From assembly GCA_036927565.1 (NCBI GenBank), contig JAYESD010000003.1, forward strand, positions 80,397,311 through 80,461,310: DNA of 64,000 bases, in the 5' to 3' direction. This DNA is from Tuctoria greenei (Eukaryota; Streptophyta; Magnoliopsida; Poales; Poaceae). Of this stretch, positions 22,082 to 34,145 are shown piece by piece; positions within the stretch are counted from its first letter, which is position 1, and every line of letters begins with the position of its first letter. The notes beneath the pieces were generated by a model. The model saw nothing but the letters and a program-made list of their open reading frames with translations, ran no database searches and was not told the origin of the DNA. The position numbers and the translations under genes are program-made.

Positions 22082-22270
22082 GCTTTGGTTGGAGTCGAAA
22101 TGGTCCGCACTTTGGTAGTTCACCGGTCAATGTTTAGTATATTTTCGGAGTACTACGCTAAGAGTATTACGCTTTGGTTGGAGTCGAAATGGTGTGTTCT
22201 TTGGTGGTTCACCGGTCAATGTTTAGTATATTTCCAGAGTCCTACGATTAGAGTATTACGCTTTGGCTAA
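22082..22270. repeat. 89-bp tandem repeat in CACTA intergenic region
   Basis: gctttggttggagtcgaaat starts at 22082 and again at 22171, with a third partial start at 22260. Each unit contains accggtcaatgtttagtata and ends gagtattac. It lies upstream of the second gene, in what would be its promoter or 5' leader. Confidence 0.85.
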
Positions 22271-22471
22271 GTACCGGTCAATGTTCAGTGATTTATTTAA
22301 TGATTGCTTGGTCTAGATTATTCTTACACTTGGCACATAGATCTTTTTGTTATTAAGGTACAAATGCCATGAGAGAATTTGCTCCCTTATGTGACTGTTT
22401 GTGCGAATGCGGCTGAAATTTGATAATGTTTTACAAGATTTGAGTGATTTTTTGTGAATTTGAAGATATCT

Positions 22472-25241
22472 ATGTCAGAGCATCAACATCATATTGAAGA
22501 GGAGGCTCAGCAGCAGACACATCAATATGATGCATTTGCCTCTGGTAACATAAGAAAGAAAATGTCATGGACGATGTGGCCGACAGACGTTGTGACTGTT
22601 GATGAGGCCAATGACGATGACTTACCTCTAGACCATAATGTGAATACGAGACTATCCAAAATTTGTGGTCTAAATGCTCGGGAAAGGGTGCCACTAAACC
22701 TGTAGAGATTCGATCACTTGACAAAAAATAAAGAAGATGAACTCTTCGAAAGCTCTATCCAACCATATGTTCAATATCCGGAACATATGAAACAAAAGGA
22801 GAAGAAGCTAGCTATGAAGATGATCTCTCATGCATGGAGGACCTACAAAACTAAGCTTCACGAGTTTAGAAGAATCATGAAACCCCTTCCATAAGTATCA
22901 ACATGTGTCAGAAGAGGACTGGATAAGATTTGTTAAAAAGTGTGAATCACAGGAATTGACCAAGAACAATGAACACATGAAGTGGCTCCGATCGCAGAAC
23001 AAGCTTGACTACCACCTCAGCAACATCGGTTATGCCAAAAAAAAAAGGATTTTGGAACAACATGATGTAACATTGACTGAGCTAGATGTTGTGAATCCAT
23101 ACGAAAGTTTTAGTGGATGGCTGAAACCATTTATGCATGCTTGTTCACAGCTGACTGAGTCTGGCGGTATCAGCTTCTACAGCCCAAGCACCTTACATGT
23201 CACTCAAAGAGCCAGGAACCTGAGCAGCAAAGAGTCAAATGGTGAGAGGGAAAATGATGCCCTCACCAAGGTCCTGCAAAGACCGGAGCAACAAGGTCGT
23301 GTTCGTGGTGTTTCCAATTAGTTGACCTGGAGGGAGGGTTTTCTGGAACACAAGAATACTTATCGGAAGCGGAAAATGACCTCAACATCACAAGTTGATG
23401 TCGAGAAGCTGAAAACACAACTCAGAAGGGAGCTCCTAAGAGATGTGAAGCAAATGCTGGAGGGAGCAGGTATAGCAATCCCTAACACATTTTTCGTCTT
23501 AAGTAACGACGAAGAGCATAGGAGCAGATTTGCTTCTACAACAGCTGGACGTAGACAACCACAAGAGAATCGTCAGGCACCAGTGTCTTGACCTTCGATT
23601 GAGCCGGAAACGATAGATAACTTGGTTCAGCCAACAATATGCAACCTTCTGATAATGGTCGGAGGAATCGCTCTAATGGAGGTCAGGGGAGGGCTAGTGT
23701 ATCCCGATCAGAACATGCTTGATGACATCCAGGTGGACACAACATCCTATGTTGTTGTCAAGGTGGACATGGTGCATGAAAATACGAAAAACCTGCAGCT
23801 CAAAGTGCCACCGGACGATACAATGCTGACTGCACGGGATGCAGTTACTAGAAGGGTTCAGTGGAGACGGAGCCTTATTTTTGTTGACCCCGCAGCAGCA
23901 GCTTCCGCGTCGACCGCTTTGATGTCTCCTGAGGCACGTCTGCTTATACATCCAAATCTAGAACAGATGGATCTATCTCCAATTCTAGAGCTATTGTTGC
24001 CTCCAGTTATAGAGAAGCGGCAGAAGTCTCCAATTGGAGAGCAGTTGCCTCTAGTCACAGAGAAGCTGCATCTGTCTCCAACTCTAGAGCTACCGCAAAA
24101 GTCTCCACTTGAAGAGCAGCCGTGTCGGTCTCCACCTCGCACTCGAAGTGCCCTGCACCCTACACTTGATCAGCTGCCTACACCGACAAAGAATGTATGT
24201 GCCAAGAACAAGAGTCAGCCGTAGCGGCGATTATCGTCGAAGGAAGGTTGGAAGAAACCAATGAAAGAGTCGGAAACTAACCCGAGGGCGCCGAAAGCTA
24301 TGACGCATTCAAACTCGAAGTTTGAAATGGGAAAGCCAAAGTTAACTACGGCCGCACTCAAACAAGTTGGTAGACCTTGTGTTCAACTTCATCAATACTA
24401 CATGGAAAATTACAAAAAGTGTGATACCATACTAGTAGCATTGAAGGATAAACACTTTCTCTCAGGTGATGGCCCTTTGTCATCGCATAGTCCGATCTCT
24501 ACGACCTTTTCAATCTCGATGCATTGTATGTCTCTCTAATACGTTGCTTCACATTGTAAGTCCTCAAAAACTAGGTTCTTCAATACATATACTCAATATA
24601 AGTGTTATATGTAACAAATTTGGCATTTTGCATGTAGGCACCAACAACAACATACTCGTCATAACACGGGAAACACGTCTCCTGCATATATTGACCCGCA
24701 AGTACCAACGAGGACTTTTATTCAAACGTCGAGCGACCAAAAAGAAGTTGTCTAATATTTTGTGAAGGCAATGAAACACTACAGCGATAAGGATCTCCTA
24801 GTCATACCGTTCAACTCGGGTAACCATTGGGTAACCATAGCAATTTCTACAAGGTACGACCAAGTCCGATACCTTGACTCCTCAAGGCCGAGAGATGAAA
24901 AAACTAGCGAGTGAACAACCCATACATGGAGTAATATCTCTTTAGTTATTGAAGAGTATGTTCCTTCTTCATTTTAGCTTCTGATTGTTTCGTCCTTGCA
25001 CGATAATTATACATTAACCAAGAACTTTTTGTTTAGGGTTTTTGGACAAGTAAAAGGAAAATGCCGACAACTTAAACATCATACATCATTCGACGTCCCA
25101 GAACAAGCTCCGGGCAACACGTGTGGCTTCCATGTCTGTTTACACATGGCTTTATTTGGAGAGCAGACTAATTGCAATGTCTGCTTACGCATGTACCCTG
25201 ATGGGCGACGCGTCCGAAGAACGTCTCCATTGACCCTATAA
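22472..25241 (+). pseudogene. CACTA second ORF (TNPA-like) with Ulp1/C48 protease domain
   Basis: The ATG at 22472 opens a Gln/His-rich leader and then a region typical of the second ORF of plant Ulp1-bearing elements: MKMISHAWRTYKTKLHEF, SEEDWIRFVKKC, and GRVRGVSN followed by WREGFLEH. A repeat-rich linker follows (five or six copies of a SP..EL/EQLP unit at 23960-24130). The C-terminus resembles a Ulp1 cysteine protease: LLVIPFNSGNHWVTIAIS with the catalytic HW at about 24825, VRYLDSSRP with the Asp, and APGNTCGFHVCLHM with the Gln-Cys part (Gln changed or displaced; Cys at about 25119). In-frame stops (22703, 23319, 23589, 24222 and others) and probable introns divide it. Ulp1-type enzymes cleave SUMO; a role here in transposition is unproven. 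Confidence 0.7.
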
Positions 25242-25259
25242 AGTCCGTGTGTTATGACT

Positions 25260-25434
25260 AAACGAAAGGAGTCACATTATCTTTGAGCGTGTCTCGCACT
25301 TAGTCTGATCGGCGATGCGCCTGCCGTGCGTCTGTGTTGACAACGTAATGCGAGACGCGACGACGGGGATGCATGATTTGTTCGTCTCCCTTCTTCGTTT
25401 GGGTGCGTCTTGGATGAGCCTTTCTTACGTAGTG
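25260..25434. repeat. CACTA right subterminal region and TIR
   Basis: Contains gcgtctcgcac, gcgatgcgcctg, gcgagacgcgacg, ttcgtctcc and tgcgtcttgg words, the counterparts of the left array, and ends with TTTCTTACGTAGTG. Confidence 0.7.
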
Positions 25435-25739
25435 TAAGTTATGCCCCATCTGGGCCCGCCGTTAATGGCCGAACGGCTTTACAGGATAGCTCTTGTACTT
25501 TATGCCCTGTCTGGTCCCGTCGTCCACGCGCGGGAGCTTGCCGTCCCCACCGTCGGTTTTTTGCCTCCGTGCCCGTCTGTACGCATAAGTGACTACTAAA
25601 TGGGCAGTGTCGGGCCATAAATGGGGTGTGCCGGGTCAAGCCGGTCCAAGCCCATTTATTTACATATCGTAAATGAACACTCAAGCAATCAAAATAATTA
25701 AAAAAGAATTAAACAATTAAACAACCCTAAACAATTCAT

Positions 25740-26045
25740 GTACTAAACAATTCATCTAAACAATTACAAATTGCAAACTGCTAATTCAACTACTAATTAC
25801 TAATAGCTAATTCAACTACTAATTAAAAACTACTCACTAAACAATTACTAATTGAAAAAAACTACTCACTACTTCAACAGTGTACTAAACTACTAATTAC
25901 TAATTCAACAATGTACTAAACTACTAATTCAACAATGTACTAAACTACTAATTAGTAGTTGCTAATTCAACTAATTCAAGTAGTAATTACTAATTGCTAA
26001 TTCAACTGTTAATTAAATACTACTCACTAAACAACTACCAATTGA
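25740..26045. repeat. Degenerate AT-rich tandem repeats
   Basis: Repeated words ctaattcaacta, actaaacaatta and tactaattactaatt recur about every 15-30 bases in varied order, an old satellite-like or slippage-derived tract. Confidence 0.75.
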
Positions 26046-26309
26046 AAAAAAATGGAACTAGCCTCGGTACGGCCATGGCCGGTGATGGTGGCCGGTCAAG
26101 GCCATCGGCCGAGGGGGGTAGGGAGGAGAGAGGCATACTGCGGGTTGCGGTGGCACGGGCGAGGCGGGCGGCAGCGTGGCGGTGAGGCGAGCGGCTCGTG
26201 CTCTGCGGCGCGATGGGGGCAGAGCGGCGAGGCGGCGTGGCGCGACAAGGCGGGGGCGGCACGGTGGAGACGGCGGCGTGGTATGAGCCGCACGCGCAGC
26301 CCGCGTGGT

Positions 26310-26546
26310 GTAGGGTTATTGCCTTTATGTACGACGGCCCCGTAACATAAGTCGGCCGTCGTACGTAAGCTAACTTACGTTGGCCTATGGTTGCACCAAC
26401 GTTAGTTGTTGAATGCCGACGGTTACTTTACATTCGACGTAAGTAAGCTTGCGTACGACGGCTACTATAGACCGACGTAAGTTACCTTATATACAACGGC
26501 TGACCCAATTATATCAGCCATTGTAAGGTGTCCAATTTCATGTAGT
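26310..26546. mobile_element. Non-autonomous CACTA right end
   Basis: The end ccaatttcatgtagtg reads CACTACATGAAATTGG on the other strand. Upstream are many copies of cgacgtaag/cttacgtcg and cgtacgacgg words in both orientations, typical subterminal repeats. No matching left end was found, so this is either a fragment or has a decayed partner. Confidence 0.5.
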
Positions 26547-26590
26547 GTCGGGCCGGACCGGCACGGCCAGTTGGACACCTATAGGAATGC

Positions 26591-26816
26591 TGGAAATGGG
26601 CCTAGGTTTGGTTAATGGTCATAAATGATGTTTCCTCCAAAGTCTCACGGGATGTCTCCGTATTTTTTCAATATAGAGCTGCAACGAACCTATAGAGATG
26701 CAGAAATGGGCCTAGGTTTGGTTAATGGTCATAGATGATGTTTCCTCCAAAGTCTCACGGAGTGTCTCCGTATTTTTTTCAATATAGAGCTGCAACGAAC
26801 CTATAGAGATGCAAGA
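26591..26816. repeat. 113-bp tandem duplication
   Basis: gaaatgggcctaggtttggttaatgg begins at 26591 and again at 26704; both units run through aatatagagctgcaacgaacctatagagatgca. Only a few differences separate them. Confidence 0.9.
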
Positions 26817-27591
26817 AAGTACAGATCTTAGTTGATAAATATGTGTTTGCAGGCGAAGCCACAGTGCTTACAATCTGCGTACTTACCCGTATCCCCTATG
26901 GGCTAATGTTTAAACGAAATGAAATGACCTGAGATCTGTGACTGCTGAGGGAGATGAGATCATCAGCTGTGCTGTTGTACTACTGAAGTAGCTAAACCTT
27001 CAACAACTAATTTCTAAAAATTCACACTCCATCTATCTCAAAATAAAAGATACTCTAATCATCCACTCTCCATTCATGTTGTAATAGCTTATTCACATAG
27101 TATTCTCCTGGAAAATCATCATACTAACTATTGTGAATAACACAATGATGTTTCAGGAGTTTATTACAGATGTTCCGAACGTCCGGGAGAGAAAACAGTG
27201 GCATGGGTTGGATACCAATTCTACACAGGTTTTTAGCTCCTCGGTTTGCCCGTGGATCTGTGATCATCAGGCGGTGTTACTCTAAACATTACTTTGCTCT
27301 ATATTTATAGTAAATGAGCACGTAACAGTTACTCTAAATGTTACTTTAAAATCTAGGAATAATCTTTTTTTCCTCAAAAGTTAGAGTAGCATTGCTTATG
27401 ACTCAAACGCGGCCGTGTCGTTGACATGGATCCATGTCCAGTTTGTTAGACAATTTTCTTTGGCAATGGACTCCACGCACGACGTACCCGAACAGACTAC
27501 GCACGACGCCAACGACCTTCACGTATGGCACGCTCTATCCACCTAGTTCTTGTGCTCGACTCACACACTCCTGTTTGGTTTTGTTGCTCAC

Positions 27592-28492
27592 TGACAGGAG
27601 GATGAGTCCCGATCTTCTGAGAGGTATGATAAACTTGAATGGGTGGAGATCTCGATATTGATGATCTAAGGCTCCGAACGAATGAAACCCGACAATCAAT
27701 ACACCACTGCTCCGTTGGTTATCACCCGTGTCACACGAATGACCTCGCCACGAAGGCTTATACCTGCAAGCGCAATCAAGAACACAAGCAAGAACAGAGA
27801 AGTTACAATCAAAACTGAATTGATCACGAAATTGGAGTCTCCACAACCGATGATCGGCGATACTGTTCAATGACAGATTGTATCTAAGCAAAACTCAACC
27901 CTGATGTGGTGACTGCTGCTGTATAAATAGGAGTTTAGGAGCGTTCAAGACCCCTGGACGCAACCCTAATGGGCTTCCACACGATACACGGGCCAGCAGC
28001 CCAAAAGACGGTGGCGCAGCACCAGACAGATTTTGGACGCCCACTTGTTTCGCTGATTCCTGTCAACTTAGAAGGAATTTTGAGGTGAGACTGGTTCCAT
28101 TGGAAGCTTTATGAAATCACGGTTCCAACCATATATAGTACGTCCAAATCCGACTCCGTATGTGTCTGGGGCGTCAATTTTGATGAAGGCAGCTCCTGGA
28201 ACCTGAGGTGGAGTCGAAGTCGAGTTGGGCTTGGGCTCCTCGGTGTGCACGTCCTATCTCCTCCTCCTTGACTCGTTGGACTCCTCCAAGCCCTTGCTGG
28301 TCCTCTCCATTGTTTCTAATCAATAAAACATGCATGGAAACAAGCGTAAGTTCTGGAAAACAATTGACAAGGTTAGAACATATCTGGAGATCCAATTGTC
28401 GTGCACGTGCTCTAGTGATGGGTCCTTGCATTGTATGCAAAGGAGAGTACATCTCTCCTTGCATTGTATGCAAATGAGAGATGTCCTCATCA
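27592..28492 (-). repeat. 3' LTR of CRM-like element (901 bp)
   Basis: On the minus strand it begins TGATGAGGACATC and ends CTCCTGTCA. It includes the last part of pol (to the stop at 28174). A direct repeat of a ctctccttgcattgtatgca unit lies near 28430-28480. Confidence 0.85.
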
Positions 28493-31400
28493 TCCCCCCC
28501 CTCTTGAATTGGAGTTGTCCTCGACTCAAGCTCATCTTCCTCACCCAAGTATGGCTTCAAATCTAAAATGTTAAATGTGGAACTAACTCCAAACTCGGGA
28601 GGCAACTCAAGTTTATATGCATTGTCATTTATCTTCTCAAGAACCTTAAAAGGTCCAGCAGCACGTGGCATGAGTTTGGACTTACTCAAATCTGGGAACC
28701 TATCTTTTCTCAAATGAACCCACACCAAATCACCGGGTTCCAATTTTATCTCCTTTCTACCTTTACTAGCAGCAATGCGATACTTTTCATTCAATTTTTA
28801 ATTTGTAACTTAGTTGTTTCATGCAACTTAAGAATAAATTCAGAACGTTGTGTAACATCTAAGTTCACAATTTCAGTATGTGGTAAAGGTAGCAAATCAA
28901 TTGGAGCACGAGGATTGAAACCATAGACTACCATAAACAGACTTAACTTGGTTGTGGAGTGAATAGACCTGTTATAAGCAAACTCAATATGTGGCAAACA
29001 CTCCTCTCACAACCTCAAATTGTCTTTCAAAACAGCCCGCAACATAGTAGATAAGGTACGATTAACTACCTCCGTTTGCCCATCAGTTTGTGGATGACAA
29101 GTAGTAGAAAATAACAACTTTGTTCCCAATTTATACCATAAAGTTCTCCAAAAGTGACTCAAAAACTTAGCATCCCTATCAGAAACGATATTATTGGAAA
29201 CACCATGCAAACACACAACCTCATTAAAGAACAAATCAACAACATGTAAAGCATTATCGGTCTTGTGGCAGGGTATAAAATGAGCCATTTTAGAGAAAGG
29301 ATCAACAACCACAAAGACACTATCCCTCCCCCTCTTTGTTCTAGGCAATCCTAAAACAAAGTCCATAGAAATATCCTCCCAAGGTGCACTAGGAACAGGA
29401 AGAGGCATATAAAGGCCATGTGGGTTAAGTCGAGACTTAGCTTTGTTGCATGTCATGCAACGTGAAACGTGGCGCTCCCCATCACGCCTCATTTGTGGCC
29501 AAAAGAAGCGAGCGGCCAGCACATCCTCTGTCTTTTTAACACCAAAATATCCCATCAAACCATCTCCATGCGCTTCCTGCAACAACAAAAGACAAACGGA
29601 GCTAGCTGGAACACACAGCTTGTTAGCACGGTAGAGAAGGCCTTCACGCAGCAGGAATTTTTGCCACGTTCTTCCCTCTCTACAATTTTCAAATGCATCT
29701 TTGAAGTCCAAATCAGTAGCATATAACCTCTTTATGGTTTCCAAACCAAAGATTTTATGAGAAAGTTGGGACAGCATGGTATAACGTCTAGATAAAGCAT
29801 CGGCAATCACATTGTCTTTCCCTTTCTTATGTTTAATGATGTAAGGAAATGATTCTATGAACTCAATCCATTTAGCATGACGTTTGTTCAGATTAGATTG
29901 TCCTTTAAGATACTTCAAAGACTCATGATCTGAATGTATGAAAAATTCTTTAGACCATAGGTAATGTTGCCAAGTTTGCAAGACACGCACTAAAGCATAA
30001 AGTTCTTTGTAATCAGTGAAGGCCCATGCAAATTTTCACTAAAGAAGGCAACAGGTTTACCTCCTTGAATTAGCACTCCTCCAATGCCAATGCCGCTCGC
30101 GTCACATTCCAGCTCGAAGGTCTTCTCAAAATCAGGAAGTTGCAACAATGGTGCTTGTGTGAGCTTCGACTTGAGAACATCAAAAGCTTGTTTTTGTGCT
30201 AGTCCCCATCGAAACGTCACTCCATGCTTTGTCAACTCGTGGAGAGGTGCCGCAATGGTGCTGAAATCCCGCACGAAACGTCGGTAGAAACTTGCGAGAC
30301 CAAGAAAACTCTGAACCTGTGTGACCGTAGTCGGAAGTGGCCAGTTCGTGATGACAACAATCTTTGCCTCGTCCAACTCAATGCCCTGCGAAATAACAAC
30401 ATAACCAAGAAAAGACACACGATCGGTGCAAAAGGTGCACTTCTCATGTTTACTAAATAAATGTGCATCGCGCAAGACATTAACAACAACATGCAAATGT
30501 TCAAGATGCTCATCATATGACTTGCCGTAAATAAGGATATCATCAAAGTAAACCACCACAAATTTAACAATGAAAGCACGTAAAACCTCATTCATCAAAC
30601 TCATGAAAGTGTTGGGCGCATCAGTTAAACCAAATGGCATGAATAACCATTCATAAAGTCCGAATTTAGTTTTAAAAGCAGTTTTCCATTCATCACCTAA
30701 AGCCATACGAATCTGATGATACCCACTACACAAATCAATCTTGGAGAAAATAACAGAACCACTCAACTCATCAAGCATGTCATCCAATCTAGGAATAGGA
30801 TAGCGATAACGAATGGTAATGTTATTGATGGCTCTACAATCAACACACGTGTGCCAAGTGCCATCTTTTTTCAAAACCAAAAGAACGGGAACAGAACAAG
30901 GACTAAGGCTCTCACGAATGTACCCGCGGTCCAGAAGATCTTGGACTTGTTGTTGAATTTCCTTAGTCTCGTCGGGGTTGGTCCTGTAGGCGACACAGTT
31001 TGGCAAGCTCGCCCCTGGAATCAAATCAATCTTGTGCTCAATGCCTCGCATAGGTGGTAATCCCGGGGGTATCTCTGATGGAAAAACATCCATATATTCC
31101 TGCAAAATGTTACAACAACAGGTGGCAAGACAATGGATGTATCCTCGATGGAATATAAAGCATGTTTGCACACTAAAGCATAACAAGTTCCATTAGAGGC
31201 AAATAAATCATCAAGATCAGATTTAGTTGCAAGCAAAATAGGATTTTTCAACTTAATAGGTTGCTGAATTTCAAAATTGAAAACACCCTTTTGCTTAGCA
31301 TTATTCTTTTTCTCCTGATCAAATTGCACAATTTCAGTGGGACTCATAGGAAGTAACACAATTTTCTTGCCCTTATGCATGAGAGTATACTCATTAGATC

Positions 31401-31764
31401 GACCATGGTGAATAGCATCGGTATCAAAATCCCAAGGACGTCCCAACAAAAGAGAGCAAGCATCCGTAGGTACCACATCAAAATCATGATAAGAACCAAT
31501 GGAAAAATGTATCCTTGCTGTTTGTGTTACCTTTACCTTACCATTGTTGTTAAACCATTGAATGTGATAAGGGTGAGGATGCTCCCGTGTGGTCAAGCCA
31601 AGCTTCCTGACCACCTCAACATTCACCAAATTGTTGCAGCTACCACCATCAATGATGGTATGTACACGGCAGTCCTTGACAATGAGAAACATGTTGAAAA
31701 GGTTGCAACGTTGGCGGTTGTCGTCCTCTTGAACCGTGGCACTCAAAGCTCGTTGCACAATCAA
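28174..31764 (-). pseudogene. CRM-like pol: protease, RT, RNase H, integrase
   Basis: Protease shows IIDGGSCNNLVNVEVV (about 31640) and LLLGRPWDFD. Reverse transcriptase (31100-30300) has DLCSGYHQIRM, the active site VVYFDDILIYG and FLGLASFYRRFVRDF. RNase H shows LECDASGIGIGGVL and IHSDHESLKYL, then ADALSRR. Integrase has the HHCC zinc region (CMTCNKAKS), then SMDFVLGLP, VSDRDAKFLS and QTDGQTEVVNR, giving the DDE residues. The C-terminal part (PGDLVWVHLRKDRFP, PYLGEEDEL) continues through the 28492 LTR border with MQGPITRARARQLDL to TGA at 28174. Frame breaks lie near 31100, 29990, 28997 and 28791. Catalytic residues survive, but the chain is broken. Confidence 0.85.
28493..28505 (-). other. 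Polypurine tract of CRM-like element
   Basis: On the minus strand AAGAGGGGGGGGA directly precedes the 3' LTR start TGATGAGG. It lies inside the pol reading frame, as expected when pol extends into the LTR. Confidence 0.75.
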
Positions 31765-31886
31765 AGTCCTATAGTTGTTGGTCGCAGATGTACCAAGAAC
31801 CTCCTCAGCACCATCATCCGAACCTGAAATGTTAGTTGCAATAATATTTTCGTCTTCAATATCAGATGCACTAACATACCCACCAT

Positions 31887-33083
31887 CAACAGTGGCAATG
31901 ATCGTCCGTTTGCTGGGGCAATCTTGTTATATGGAAAAGTCCCTCGTAGAGGTGGCACTTGATGTCAGAGGTGCGACTTGTCGAAGTGTTGGGTGCAACT
32001 GCCTTTGCTGCAACACCTGGAGGCATCTGGGACTTGCTGTTGTCTTGTCCCCGTGATGTAGAAGGTGCGGTGCTGCTGCGTACAACACCGGTGGAGGGTG
32101 GTGTAGAAGAACGTACGCTCGAGGAGGGCACTGCTTTGGATGGCACAGGAAGCCGTCGTGGCGTGAAGGTGTTGTTTCGCCGCTGCTGTTGGCAACCCTG
32201 CACTTTTTTTTTCTGCTAACATAGCAAGTTGAAATAAACGTTGAATAGAATGATATTCCTTGTAGTCAACTATGTCCTGGATCACACGCCGCAAGCCCCC
32301 ATAAAACCTAACAATTTGGTCTTCCTGATCCTTAACTATCCCACAACGAAGCATACCTTTCTGCAACTCTTGGTAGTACTCTTGGACAGTCATGTCACCC
32401 TGATCAAAGCATTGCAATTTCTTAAGAAGATCACGTCTATATGAAGGAGGAACAAACCTAGCGCGCATCTCTTCTTTTAATGCAGCCCATGTCTATGGTG
32501 CATTACGTGTATTGACAAGTTCATTCCACCAAATTATAGCAACATCTTTAAACTCACTAGTGGCTTGTCTAACTCTATGTCACTCAGGAATAAGATGAGA
32601 GCTTAATTTTTTTTCTACTGTCATCTCCCAATCCAAGTAAGTCTCAACATCATAAGATCCATAAAATGGTGGAACAGAAAACTTAATCTTAGTGTAAGGA
32701 TCATTATCTTGTTCAGGAGCATGAGGACGAGGTCTACCTCCCATACCTTGACAATTTCGTCGACGGCAACGACGCTGCTGTGCATCAACCTCATCGTTAT
32801 TGAAGTCGTCCTCTGTGTCATAGTGAGCATGTGGATCAGCATCAAGGATGATAGACGGTTTAGCTTGTTGGGGAAGACGAGTCTCCATGTCGTCCAACCG
32901 TGTGGTCAGACCAGCAACACTTGTATGGAGCCTCTGAAAAGTGGCTGTTGTAGTGGTCTGGTAATTGTTGAAAGCTTCGGTCATTGCCCGCATCATGTCC
33001 CTTAGTTCCATATGTGACATGCACTCATCATCATCCGGAGGTGTAGAACCAGAGGTCTTATCCATAGGCTTCTTTCCTGTCAT
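31887..33083 (-). pseudogene. CRM-like gag
   Basis: ATG at 33083 begins MTGKKPMDKTSG; a short coiled region (MTEAFNNYQTTTTATFQRLH) is followed by an acidic linker and the capsid segment KFSVPPFYGSYDVETYLDWE, standard for plant chromovirus gag. Two same-frame stops (TGA at 32582-32580 and TAG near 32492) interrupt capsid; after them come EMRARFVPPSYRRDLLKKLQ and VQEYYQELQKGMLRCGI. The zinc knuckle near 31960 is degenerate (KCHLYEGLFH, lacking the second Cys). Confidence 0.75.
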
Positions 33084-34130
33084 TGTTAGGAAAAAACAAA
33101 AACAAAGACAAAAAGATCGTGAAGAACCCTATTACTACGCTCTCTGAAGTGGAAGTGGAAATTCGATCAGTAAGATGCGTCTTACCCCGCTCTTACAAGT
33201 TTCTTACCAGCACTGCAGGTGGCCAACGGTGATCTGTGTGAAAGCAAGCAGAGAAGGTGGAGCTTGGAAGGCTCAAATGCAGTATATGTATGTGACACAC
33301 AAGTTAGTAACAGATAGCAATGCTGAATAAGTGTCCAAAGAATTTCACCTAGTTGCTGGTCTAAGAATGTATTAGAATAGTAGTGGCAACAAGCAAGGAG
33401 AATGATGAATGATGATGAACAACAAGGACAATATCAACATGTATCCAACACTCACACATAAATAGCACAACTAGAAAACCCCTTAGCCTCCTGTTTTTGT
33501 CTTTAAGCACTAGTAGAAATCAATTTTTTTCTCTTTATTTTTTTTGATATTTTCTCTCAACCAGGGGACAACAATAGAAACAGCACCAAGTATTAGCTCA
33601 AACCGATGAAAGATGTGACGGTACAAATTCAGGAGCGATTGGAAAAACTGGTGCTGGAACTTCGGAGTTCGAAACGAGGGCCTTCTTAATTTTTTGAAAA
33701 CGCCGTGACCGACTTAGCTGGTGTATCGTATGTGGATTTTTTCAAGACCTTTCCACGAAATAAATGTGCCTCAATCGGAGTTCCGAGCGAAAAGTTATGC
33801 CCATTTTAAGGAGGATACCCCAAATCAGGTTTTGGTGGTAGTGGAAACTGCAATAGAAACGAATCGGTGGATGGAATTTTTTTGTAGATTAATATTTTGT
33901 AGATGGCAGCGGATGGAAGAAACAAAACTGAACCAAAACAAATCTAAACCAGCAACCAGACTCAACCTAGGACATGAACTCAGAACTATGGACTCCAAAA
34001 CTGAATTGTGCAAAGGCTGAGCGGGGGTTGTAGGTTAGGGAAAGTAAAGATTTTTTTGTGGCTTTTTGTGGATGATAGGACTGAAGCAAAATAAATCTAA
34101 AGGGCACACAAGTGTACCTCACGGTGAACC
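33084..34130. other. CRM-like 5' leader
   Basis: About 1 kb of non-coding leader between the primer site and gag, with no motif-bearing frame. Long leaders are usual in this clade. Confidence 0.5.
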
Positions 34131-34144
34131 TGGCTCTGATACAA
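34131..34144 (-). other. Primer-binding site of CRM-like element
   Basis: On the minus strand the sequence TTGTATCAGAGCCA follows the 5' LTR with one intervening base; it matches the initiator-Met tRNA 3' end except for one position. Confidence 0.75.
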
Positions 34145-34145
34145 T

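Larger units (their letters stand above)
16490..25434 (+). mobile_element. CACTA (En/Spm) transposon, 8.9 kb
   Basis: The left end reads CACTACGTAAGAAA and the right end TTTCTTACGTAGTG, perfect 14-base inverted repeats. The three bases taa flank both sides (16487-16489, 25435-25437), the normal CACTA duplication. Inside are TNP2-type transposase sequence (17864-21202) and a second ORF ending in a Ulp1/C48 protease domain (22472-25241). Subterminal regions are full of gagacg/cgtctc-type words. A foldback element has inserted in the left subterminal region. Both genes carry several stops or frameshifts, so this copy is not autonomous, though its ends look usable. Confidence 0.9.
25438..27586. 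other. Intergenic/degenerate TE region without gene
   Basis: No gene supported. It holds a block rich in actaattcaacta-type repeats (25680-26045), a very GC-rich block with chance open frames (26050-26310), a CACTA-like right end (26310-26546), a 113-bp tandem duplication (26591-26816) and plain AT-rich DNA (26830-27586). Confidence 0.5.

Noticed and set aside
26035..26345. GC-rich overlapping open frames on both strands
   Set aside because: Composition-driven: Arg/Gly/Ala or Pro/Arg-rich text with no motif, no splice context and no partner domain.
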